Assembly (NCBI RefSeq): GCF_026151205.1
Contig: NC_087083.1
Location: 14,012,944 to 14,072,943, forward strand
Source of the DNA: Bolinopsis microptera
Taxonomy: Eukaryota > Ctenophora > Tentaculata > Lobata > Bolinopsidae
Direction of reading: 5' to 3'
DNA length: 60,000 nt
Below, piece by piece: positions 9,956-18,904 of the stretch (position 1 is its first letter; every line of letters begins with the position of its first letter). The notes below the pieces were generated by a model. That model had not been told where the DNA came from. It ran no database searches and saw nothing but the letters and a program-made list of their open reading frames with translations. The position numbers and the translations under genes are program-made.

Positions 9956-12142
9956 ATGTCTGGTAATAGTAGTATACCAAGAAGTGGGAGAGGAGGTTCC
10001 ATGGATACACTCAGTCCTCACCTCAACAAGAGGAATAAAGCTAAGTCAGAAAGCGATACTAGCTCGCCCTTAATTAAGGTGAGCAGAGTAGCTGAAAGTG
10101 CTGCCAAGACGAAACACTGGGACCTTGATAAGTGCCCGTGTAACGGCTCGTCTGGCGGCAAAGTCTATTTGATCGACTGTTCGCGTTGTAAACAGCAGTG
10201 GCATGTTGATTGTCTTAGTATGCGGGGGATCTCAAGGCAGGCCATCAACGCCATGGTTGACTACCTATGTCCCTTTTGCTATGTTGCCCCAGTAAGCACT
10301 GCCAGGAATAAGAGATCAGACACATGCTTCTCCTGCAGAAACACAACAGTCTTACGACAGGCTAACAGTGAATTTGAAGCCTCAGCTGCTGCAGACAATC
10401 TTAATAACATAGGCCTAATCTCAGCATCGCTTGCCTCGGTAGACAGTGAGAAACTCTGCGAGCAAATAGCCAGTCTCAACAGCAACATGGAACGTCTTCA
10501 GACTTTTGATCTCCATCTACAACATCTCCTGATTAAAGAAGACGGGTTGAAGTCCCATCAGGCTCAAATGAAAAAGTTAGAAGCAGCACTGTCCTCATCA
10601 TCCAGCTCTGCCACAGACCCTCTAGCCAACAGCATCGAGCAGCTGAACCAGCAACTTGCACAGCTTCAATCACATCAAACTGCAGCATCTGAAACACCTG
10701 CTTGCACTGCCACTCATGAGCTACTTGAGAGAGTCTCACTAGAACTGAGTGAGCATTCCACCCAACTTAACAACTTAAGCAGTCAAATACAGGATTCTAA
10801 AGCATCTCCTCAATCTAAAGCACCACCTGTAGCCCAGTACCCCTCTCCTCCAGTGCAGGCTCCCCTACAACCTGAACAACCTACCCCTCACTTACCACAT
10901 GATCAGGTGCCAGTAACTGAAACCAGGCCAGATTTCATTCTGGCTACTGAATCTGAGAAAATTATTGCCTTTCTTCAGTCATGTTCTTTCAAACAAGAGA
11001 ACGGTCACTCCGTCACTTCATTTGGCACCCCCTACCACTACATGGGATCTAAATCTTCAGAAAATGTGCCACCAATTCCTGAGGAACTCAAACCATTATT
11101 TGATGAAATGAATAAAGTACAAACTGAACTTTTTAACAAGAGCTACCCGGATCAGCCCCACCTGACGGCCCCGGTTATCAATTCATGTCTCATCAACAGA
11201 TATGATGGCTCTGATAGTCACCTGCCTAACCATTCAGACCGTGAAGTGACCATCCATCCAGAATCATCAATACTTACCTTGTCTCTCGGCCAGATCTGCA
11301 ACATCAAGTTCACTGAATGTGACTCTAGAACTGAATCCTCTCTTGAATGTCATGATCGCTCCCTGTACATAATGAGCCGTAGATCACAAGAAGTTTACAG
11401 CCATATGATTGAGCGTGGCTCAATATCAGATGGTATTAGGTATTCGCTGACCTTTCGTGCTGTTAGCTGGACAAATAAAAATTGCACAAGCTTACATGGT
11501 GATTCAAACACAGGCTTCTTGCGTTTTGGGTCTGACAAGAGGGGTACCTTTGGCGAACTCATGCCAGGTCAAAAGTTCTGGGCTCCCAGAATTGAAGATA
11601 TCAACCCTGTGTCCTGCATGGGTTACGCCAATGTGGTGCTCCACTGTGGGATCAATGACGTGAGACAGCCTGATATTAGTTGTGAGAATGATGTTGCTGA
11701 TTGTTATAATAAACTCAAGCTGAAAATTAAACAAATTAAGAATCTTAGCCCCAGCACTAGAGCTGTTTTTGTTTGTAAACTGCTGCCTACTAAGGACTTA
11801 GAGCTGAATGTAAAAGTTAATGCATTTAATAGACTGATTCATTTCGACCTGCTCCCTACATGTAAGGATGTCGTATGTGTTAAGGGTTTCGAAAAGTTTG
11901 CCTGCAACTATGGTCTTGCGGACGAACTGTCGAAACAATTCGACAGACATGGTCGACTTGATACACTTCATCTCAACAAGTTAGGGGCAAGAGTCCTTGC
12001 TGGACTCATTAAACAATCTGTATTTATTAGGTTAAATGGCGGAGAAGACAGAAGAAAACACATCGGCAAAGTCAATGGACGGCTATACAGCAACGTGGCT
12101 AGTGACCCGCCTGCACCGCAGCGGAGGGGACGGAACGGTTAA
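9956..12142 (+). CDS. LINE ORF1: PHD finger, AlkB-like dioxygenase and SGNH esterase
   Basis: 728 residues. Residues 60-108 form a C4HC3 PHD finger (C60, C62, C75, C78, H83, C86, C105, C108). Residues 150-285 are Ser/Gln/Leu-rich and probably helical or coiled coil, followed by a Pro-rich linker to about 325. Residues 340-505 match the AlkB family: CLINRYDG at 411-418, the iron-binding H426-x-D428 and H483, and R495-YSLTF-R501, the 2-oxoglutarate-binding pattern. Residues 512-685 are an SGNH hydrolase: GDSN at 515-518 (S517), GIND at 565-568, and D669-x-x-H672. PHD and esterase domains are known in CR1-like ORF1; the AlkB domain is the surprise. The protein probably coats or escorts the element's RNA. 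The start at 9956 is the first ATG of the frame; a later Met lies at residue 16. Confidence 0.9.
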   Translation: MSGNSSIPRSGRGGSMDTLSPHLNKRNKAKSESDTSSPLIKVSRVAESAAKTKHWDLDKCPCNGSSGGKVYLIDCSRCKQQWHVDCLSMRGISRQAINAMVDYLCPFCYVAPVSTARNKRSDTCFSCRNTTVLRQANSEFEASAAADNLNNIGLISASLASVDSEKLCEQIASLNSNMERLQTFDLHLQHLLIKEDGLKSHQAQMKKLEAALSSSSSSATDPLANSIEQLNQQLAQLQSHQTAASETPACTATHELLERVSLELSEHSTQLNNLSSQIQDSKASPQSKAPPVAQYPSPPVQAPLQPEQPTPHLPHDQVPVTETRPDFILATESEKIIAFLQSCSFKQENGHSVTSFGTPYHYMGSKSSENVPPIPEELKPLFDEMNKVQTELFNKSYPDQPHLTAPVINSCLINRYDGSDSHLPNHSDREVTIHPESSILTLSLGQICNIKFTECDSRTESSLECHDRSLYIMSRRSQEVYSHMIERGSISDGIRYSLTFRAVSWTNKNCTSLHGDSNTGFLRFGSDKRGTFGELMPGQKFWAPRIEDINPVSCMGYANVVLHCGINDVRQPDISCENDVADCYNKLKLKIKQIKNLSPSTRAVFVCKLLPTKDLELNVKVNAFNRLIHFDLLPTCKDVVCVKGFEKFACNYGLADELSKQFDRHGRLDTLHLNKLGARVLAGLIKQSVFIRLNGGEDRRKHIGKVNGRLYSNVASDPPAPQRRGRNG

Positions 12143-12147
12143 CAGGT

Positions 12148-15100
12148 ATGGTTAATCGTGTTCAAAAGGAAATTTGTAGTCACTGTCTGAAGAATATTGG
12201 ATTAGGGCTTCCCCACTTTGAATGTTTTAACTGCAATAGTATTCTCCATGCCAAATGTTTTAATCCTTCCAAAGCGCAAGTTATCAATGAAAACTTTTAC
12301 TGCAACGAGTGTAAACATTCCATATCTAAAAAATACAATCCTTTTAAAGTAATGACCGATCCTGAAGTTAATGACTGTGACCCATGTATCCAAAAGATGT
12401 CCGATGCTTTGGAAAACTGTAGATCCTATACAATTAAGGACTTTAACACACATATCAAACCTTGTTTTGCAAGCAACTGCTCCATGATTTTCCAGAACAT
12501 AGATGGCAATAAAACAAATTTTGATGCCTTTAGCATGGAACTAAACCGATTAGCCGAAAAATTTAAAATTATTGGACTTGCTGAAACCAATATTGGAATA
12601 GAGGAAAGCACTGTTTACCATCTTGAGGGGTACAATTGTTTCTATCAGGATAAACATATCAATAAAGCGAAGGGAAGTGGAGTAGCATTGTACTTAAAGG
12701 ACGAACTTAATGGAGTTGTAAACGAAGAATTATCATGGGTAACCAAAAATCTTGAAACCCTATTTATTACTATTCAACATGATGAACCTGTACATGTAGG
12801 AGTACTGTACCGTCCTCCTAGTGGGGACTCCTCAGAGGCACTAAATGAACTTAGAAAAATTATTGAATCATGCCCAAAAAAGAATGCTTACATACTAGGT
12901 GACTTTAACATTAATCTCCATGATGAAAACAGTAAACTTGTTCAAGACTTTGAAAACCTTATTCTAGGTCTAGGTTTATCACCACTTATTTCTACTTCCA
13001 CGCATCATAAACCAGGATGTAACGAATCGTGTATTGACAACATACTCACCAACAACATAGAAAACTCTATCTGCTCTGGAACAATTAGTACCTGCATCAG
13101 TCACCATCATGCTGTATTCCATATATTCAACTCACCCCTAGTCAGTACTGAGGTTCATGAACAAAACTATTTCCAGTACTATGACTACTGTGCAAAAAAT
13201 GTGGACAAATTTGTGGAAGTACTAGACAATGAATTAACTAGTGATCCACCAGAAGACTTCAGTAATTTTTTCACTGTATTTAATCATCAACTAGACAGTG
13301 CATGTAAACTAAGCCAGCCTAAGTGTTCTAAACGTACTGCTAAGAATAATCCATGGATTACATCTGGCCTGATTGCCTCTATAAATAGAAAACATGAGCT
13401 TTATGACCTGTGGAAAAAGGCAGTTAAGAAGAAATGCCTCAACGCCTCTTCAACCAACCATGCAGACTGTCTTACCCTTTGTTTTAATTGTACAAATAAA
13501 GTAACACGTCATGAAGAATTTAAGGCACACCGGAAGTTATTAAACCACCTTATTAATTCTGCAAAACGTAAGTATCATGGTGTTAAGATTACAGAATGCG
13601 CTGGAGATAGTAAGAAAACTTGGCAGATAATTAATGAACTGCGTGGTAAGAAGAGACGTGAGATTAAACCTAACTTTGTGATAAATAACGAGCGTGTGAA
13701 TAATCGGCGTGTAATTGCAAATGAGTTCAATAAATACTTTGCCTCTATTGCAGCTAACTTGAACGAAGCATACTCTGGTGACTTCTTAAGAATAAATTCC
13801 CTGCCGTCATTTACTGATTACCTGCCCACATCAGTTACGTCCAGTATTTTTCTTTGTGATTGTGACTGTATTGAGATTAAAGAGATCATAAACGAACTAA
13901 AAAACGGGAAATCTAGTGACATACCTATTCATGTGATCAAGAAGTCGTGTCAAATTACTGCACCGTACTTAGCTAGATACTTTAATAAATGCATGCAAGA
14001 AGGCCACTTTCCCGATGAATTAAAAACTGGGAGAATCAGCCCCATTTACAAAAAAGAAGATGAACAGCTTTTAGAAAACTATAGACCAGTATCAACTCTA
14101 CCTGTATTCGGGAAAATTCTAGAAAAGTTAATATATAAGCGGCTCTATAGTTTCCTTACTTCCAAGGGTATAATACATGAAAACCAGTTCGGCTTTAGAA
14201 AAGGACACTCCACCAGCCATGCACTGAACTACTCTGTAGAACATATAGAATCGTTAATTAGTAAAAAGCAACATGTCCTAGGGGTCTTTATCGATCTCTC
14301 AAAAGCCTTTGACACTCTAGACCACTGTAAACTAACTACAAAATTAAACAACTATGGCATAAGAGGAAATGCTCTGAATCTTATCTCTAGTTATTTGTCT
14401 AATAGGAAACAATTTGTAAACGTTTTGGATACCAAATCTGATGAATTACCGGTTGAATTCGGGGTCCCTCAGGGTAGTGTATTAGGACCTCTACTTTTCC
14501 TACTGTACATCAATGACATATGCAATATAACTAAAAAGGGTAAATTTGTCTTATTTGCAGACGATACTAATATATTTGTCGCTGCCGATTCGAGAAATAA
14601 AGCATATGAATTGGCTAATGAAGTACTACAGGCCGTAAACAAGTATATGGGAGTTAACCTACTGCACATTAATGTAAAGAAGTGTTGTTACATGTATTTT
14701 TCTCCCTCTAAACGTAATAATAACGAATTAGATGCCGATATAGATAGCCAAAACTTGTCCATTAATAACAAAATAATTAAACGTGTAAGTCAGACAAAGT
14801 TTCTCGGAGTAATCATGGATGATAAATTGAGCTGGAAACCACATATATCATCCCTCAACAAGAAACTAAGAAGTGCTTGTGGACGTATCTACCGTATTAA
14901 GAAATGCTTACCAGAATCACTATATAAACAAATATATCATTCTCTCTTTGAATCACACCTAGGTTATGCTATTTCTGTCTGGGGAGGTATTCCCAATAAT
15001 CAGTTAAAACCACTATTTATTACTCAAAAGAAGTGTATCAGGATTCTATTTGGAGACTATGAAGCTTATGTAGACAAATTCAAGACATGTGCTAGAGCAA

Positions 15101-15492
15101 GACCAATTAATTCTCAACGTCTAGGATCTGAATTCTATGTTAAAGAGTCCACTAAGCCTCTATTCACAAAACATGAATTACTTGTTACTGAGAACCTGTA
15201 CCGATACCGTTGTTTAATGGAACTTTTTAAGATCATTAAGTCACGAGTACCAATTTCGTTATACTACTTATTCAACATATCAAATAGGAAAGATAATCTG
15301 TTCATTACACCCTCTCCAACTAATCAATTTATTTATAAATCTGCATGGCTGTGGAACGAATTCCGTAAAGTTGGCCCGTTAAATTTCACCTCCACATGCG
15401 GATCTGTCAAGAATTTACTTAAACAGTCACTTCTAAGAGCTCAAAACCGGTATGGAACTGAGTGGTGTGACAGAAATTTCACTGAATTCTGA
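12148..15492 (+). CDS. LINE ORF2: PHD finger, APE endonuclease, reverse transcriptase
   Basis: 1114 residues, intact. An N-terminal C4HC3 finger (C10, C13, C26, C29, H34, C37, C52, C55) comes first. The apurinic-type endonuclease follows at about 110-330, with LAETN (E146), GDFN (D252, N254), CIDN (D297) and SHHH (318-321). The reverse transcriptase spans about 570-850, with YRPVS near 645, FIDLSKAFD (D716), GVPQGSVLGP and FADD (D805, D806), then the thumb motif FLGVIMDD. It would nick target DNA and copy the element's RNA by target-primed reverse transcription. The ATG lies 5 bases after the ORF1 stop in another frame, so translation may use termination-reinitiation. Confidence 0.95.
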   Translation: MVNRVQKEICSHCLKNIGLGLPHFECFNCNSILHAKCFNPSKAQVINENFYCNECKHSISKKYNPFKVMTDPEVNDCDPCIQKMSDALENCRSYTIKDFNTHIKPCFASNCSMIFQNIDGNKTNFDAFSMELNRLAEKFKIIGLAETNIGIEESTVYHLEGYNCFYQDKHINKAKGSGVALYLKDELNGVVNEELSWVTKNLETLFITIQHDEPVHVGVLYRPPSGDSSEALNELRKIIESCPKKNAYILGDFNINLHDENSKLVQDFENLILGLGLSPLISTSTHHKPGCNESCIDNILTNNIENSICSGTISTCISHHHAVFHIFNSPLVSTEVHEQNYFQYYDYCAKNVDKFVEVLDNELTSDPPEDFSNFFTVFNHQLDSACKLSQPKCSKRTAKNNPWITSGLIASINRKHELYDLWKKAVKKKCLNASSTNHADCLTLCFNCTNKVTRHEEFKAHRKLLNHLINSAKRKYHGVKITECAGDSKKTWQIINELRGKKRREIKPNFVINNERVNNRRVIANEFNKYFASIAANLNEAYSGDFLRINSLPSFTDYLPTSVTSSIFLCDCDCIEIKEIINELKNGKSSDIPIHVIKKSCQITAPYLARYFNKCMQEGHFPDELKTGRISPIYKKEDEQLLENYRPVSTLPVFGKILEKLIYKRLYSFLTSKGIIHENQFGFRKGHSTSHALNYSVEHIESLISKKQHVLGVFIDLSKAFDTLDHCKLTTKLNNYGIRGNALNLISSYLSNRKQFVNVLDTKSDELPVEFGVPQGSVLGPLLFLLYINDICNITKKGKFVLFADDTNIFVAADSRNKAYELANEVLQAVNKYMGVNLLHINVKKCCYMYFSPSKRNNNELDADIDSQNLSINNKIIKRVSQTKFLGVIMDDKLSWKPHISSLNKKLRSACGRIYRIKKCLPESLYKQIYHSLFESHLGYAISVWGGIPNNQLKPLFITQKKCIRILFGDYEAYVDKFKTCARARPINSQRLGSEFYVKESTKPLFTKHELLVTENLYRYRCLMELFKIIKSRVPISLYYLFNISNRKDNLFITPSPTNQFIYKSAWLWNEFRKVGPLNFTSTCGSVKNLLKQSLLRAQNRYGTEWCDRNFTEF

Positions 15493-15649
15493 TTATGAAG
15501 TGATATTCATTTGCCTGTTATTCCCACTTAAGCACTTACTGACTGACAAGCTTATCTATGAATACCATGCTTGAATTTAGGTAAACAACATACAACTCAT
15601 TTCCAAGTTACGCTGAGCGCAACCGCCGAATGACTCAGCAATATTGAAA

Positions 15650-15690
15650 CGCGCGCGCATAGCATTGCGCGCCGATGCTATGCGCGCGCG
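15650..15690. repeat. perfect 16-bp GC-rich hairpin
   Basis: cgcgcgcgcatagcat (15650-15665) is exactly complementary to 15675-15690, with a 9-base loop tgcgcgccg. It lies about 160 bases after the ORF2 stop. It may belong to the LINE 3' region or be an independent short insertion. Confidence 0.85.
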
Positions 15691-17584
15691 TTGTCGGCCG
15701 AAACTTGGGAAGTTCCCGCTCTAATATTCAGACGACAGTGATGACTCATTAAGAGCACTAATTTCGACCACTTTCCCGGTCGAACCATACCAAATCAAAC
15801 TAATTGACCCACGTGTATAGCCAATGTCCTGGCGGTGCTGAGCCGATGTAAAACTCTTCTGTAAACTCTTTTGTCTCTTGTAACTTGTTTATATTTCATA
15901 TTTTAGTTATACTGTGTACTGTGTACAATAGTTATAGCGTATAGTGTGTGTAGTGTGTAGTGGTTATTTTGTTGTGACGTGTCACTTTATACTTTGCTAC
16001 CAACGTCAGCCTTGACTTACCATTTATTGTAATTGGTACAGCATATATCAAAACTAAAACACTGTTTTCGATCTGACGGGTGATGGGCTCTCTCTGATGG
16101 GACACAGTTCTAGGGGGTACCCGGGGTACGAGTTAACGAATAGTGTTCGTGTCCTTCCACAATCCCCTCTCATTGTGTTTTTGACGGAGGAGAAGCCTAG
16201 TTCATCCGTCTGCATCGCTTAATCGAGTTGAAAATTTAGCCAATAACAAACTAAATTACATGTTAGACTGATAGCAGGTGTAGAGTTTATAACATACAAA
16301 TTCTAAATTTTTGACGGCTGACGATGGTAAGTCGCTACGTTTAATTCGGGACTTTTATAGTCTTAAGTCTTGGAGCTCAAAATGTCTCGTGCTGTGGGCC
16401 GTATAAACGGCGCACACCACCGCCCCGCCTTGACATACGTTGCATGCCACTTTTCGCGCGCCTTACTTCACGGTTGCGGGGCGGAGCTGGTGCCGTTTGT
16501 CTCGGCCTCAAGTGGCGAGTGCTTGCCCATCGAATACACGATTGAAACACTAATTATTTATTGGAATTCTACAGTTTCCAAAACGAAGTACGAAGATATA
16601 TTAACTTTGAGCTTTGTTTTGGCGACTGCTTCATCGATGGGCGAGTAGGTATTTGTTGTTTAGCAGTGTTGAATATTGGAGCAATTATATAATGTATATC
16701 TCCATCATAATATAGGCTAGTGTAAAGATATATAATCAAGAATACAAACAAACGCGAACGGTATTAGTAACTCGCTAGATTATAGATGTTATTTAAACAC
16801 ATATGTTTACGTCAATTATTATTAAAATTAATATTCTTTTTGCTTTAATATAATTACATTGTACATGTCACATGGATTAATGGATTAGTTGAATGAAACG
16901 TGTGCTACAAATGTCTACGCCTCACGCAGAACTGCGTACCGCTCAGTACTAATTCATGCTTGAGCGGTACTGCTGTTCACAGTGGCGCGCACTCAATTTA
17001 GTCACAATAAATAACGAGCGCGCGGTTTTTTGGAATCTCTCCATTATTATATTAATTAGATCGCAGTGCTCACGGCCTGTACTGAGTAAACGACAGAAAT
17101 ATCTTTTAAATTATTTTGCTTCTGAAATTTTGGCTCTAGTAATTAAGAAATGTGACATGTAATTGTAAGTTAACAATTAAATAGATCCTGTGCGCGGCGC
17201 CTACAGCTGACCTACGAATTTCTGAACAATTTTAAATTTTGGCTGTGTGCGCGGCGTACTGTATATGGGTTTGAAATTGAAATTTGAATTTATTTATGAA
17301 TATAACATTATGTATTGATTATTTGTGGTAAATAAAAATTTTTCTTTCCTAAAAAAAAATTTTTCTTTCCTAAGTGAGACCGTGAGCACCACTTCTTGCC
17401 AATTTGCTTTTGAATTACGGCCCAATCATAAAGTGAAACAGTACAAGTTGTGTTTTAACGGCAAAATACAGCGAATTCTAGCCCTTGAAAGTTGTAGGTT
17501 TGGTAGATCAATACGGCTGCTTTAATTCTTAAAAGTCTTAAGTTAGAACGGCCAAAACACCCTACTCGGCATCAGCCAGCTGCA

Positions 17585-17949
17585 CCCAGGAACCCTGACA
17601 GGATGGGGCTTAACTTTGAAAGTAAAAGAGTTGGAGACTTCCGGTTTTTTGTAACATGTTCCTCTTTTAAAAGTAACGTTACCTCTCCAGGAGGAAAATT
17701 CAAGACAACGTAATTGTTGAGTTATCTCAAAATCTCCAGAAAAGTCCCCTTTCGGGCCGATCAAAAGTTTGCAACTTTAACTTTGCGGATTCCTGTACTC
17801 TGGTTGGCTGAATTGTGTCACGTGGTAGCTGCTTGAACATTGGACTGCGCCACGCGTGCAAATCATGCTTGTTGTCGCGCGCGAGGTCGAGCCGTCTGTT
17901 TAAATTAAACCAATTCTAGTACCACCACCAGCCGGTAACTTTTCCTGGG
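17585..17949 (+). mobile_element. 380-bp MITE, copy B
   Basis: Direct-orientation partner of 9214-9592. It has the same CCCAGGAA...TTCCTGGG ends and is slightly shorter through several small deletions, including one in the cagtaattg region. Confidence 0.8.
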
Positions 17950-18621
17950 TCGTAAGAACGATTAAGTGAAACAATAAAGTGAAACGAATGTGGGGGTCAC
18001 GACCAACGACGTAATACAATGCATTTAATTATGTAATTCAAATTAAAAAACCAGCCCGTGATTTACCGTGTAGTTTTGGAAAAAACATTTTTTCATTTGC
18101 AGTAAATCAAAGTTTGTAATAACTTCCGATATATTGTTATTCGTTTACTTAAACTTTACCAGGCGCGCGTCTATATATTATGCAAATCACAAATGCAAAG
18201 GATTGGGGTTCATTTTGATTTTAGTTGTGAAATTTGATTTTGAGATAGCAATTGACCAGCAAACTAGGCCAGGGCATGTAACCAAACTTATTAGGAAGTT
18301 CCAAACTTTGGGTGCCCGGTGCCCATGGGTGCCCATGGGCGCCCACGTACTTTTCCATTGTCAATGGAATAGCCCTGCGGGCACTATATACTTCATACTT
18401 CGTAGCACTTGCTTTCGAGAAAAAAGCGGCGCGCGCTAATATACTTCGAAGAAATTTAGATGAGTAACATCCGTCAACAGTCAACTACCTCAAGCCACGT
18501 ACGTACCGGTGCCCGCAGGACAGCAACCCCCATATTTGATCCAAATTATGCAAAATCACCTTAACATATTTAAAAAAACATACTTTAGGTGCTTCAATTC
18601 ACTTCAGTAGCTATTAATCTT

Positions 18622-18699
18622 TTACTGGGCCGCACTCAGGCTGTCATTCCGCCTAATCTCTATTGTTTATGAACATGATAGCCTGAGGTCCCCAGGTAA
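18622..18699 (-). mobile_element. TTAC-ended mini element, copy 3 (inverted)
   Basis: Reverse complement of the 7131-7210 element. Starts ttactgggccgcactcagg and ends ctgaggtccccaggtaa. Confidence 0.7.
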
Positions 18700-18904
18700 T
18701 TAATCTTTTGATCACAGTTGTAAAGTTTTATTAAAATTGGATACAAATTGCATTGACTGAGTTATAAGCAAAAAACTTTATGACCTTATTTGGGCATGTG
18801 CACTAATTTTTATATAATAGTTGAGTGTGCTTAATCATTTTAAATGCGAACCTCGAAATTTAAAAAAAAGTTGAACCTTACCTCAATCATTGAATTTTTG
18901 AGTA

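Larger units (their letters stand above)
9593..15950 (+). mobile_element. CR1-like non-LTR retrotransposon with two intact ORFs
   Basis: Two long ORFs in the order PHD/AlkB/esterase then PHD/endonuclease/reverse transcriptase define a LINE. The ORFs are separated by 5 bases and lie in different frames. ORF1 with PHD and esterase domains is known for the CR1-like group, which supports the assignment. The outer limits are uncertain. The left limit is set just after the MITE at 9214-9592. On the right, AT-rich sequence with tgtgtac/tagtgtgt repeats near 15910-15960 may be the 3' tail. The absence of stops over 5.5 kb suggests a recent insertion. Confidence 0.8.
15951..18904. other. gene-free stretch with MITEs
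   Basis: No supported gene. Open frames here (for example 16370-16648) have no splice context or recognisable domain. Contents: MITE copy B (17585-17949), a TTAC mini element (18622-18699), and a repeat around 18395-18480. The last shares cttcgaagaaatttaga and gagtaacatccgtcaa with 37540-37650. Confidence 0.6.

Noticed and set aside
16370-16648. 92-residue plus-strand ORF
   Set aside because: No domain, no splice or promoter context; surrounded by repeats.
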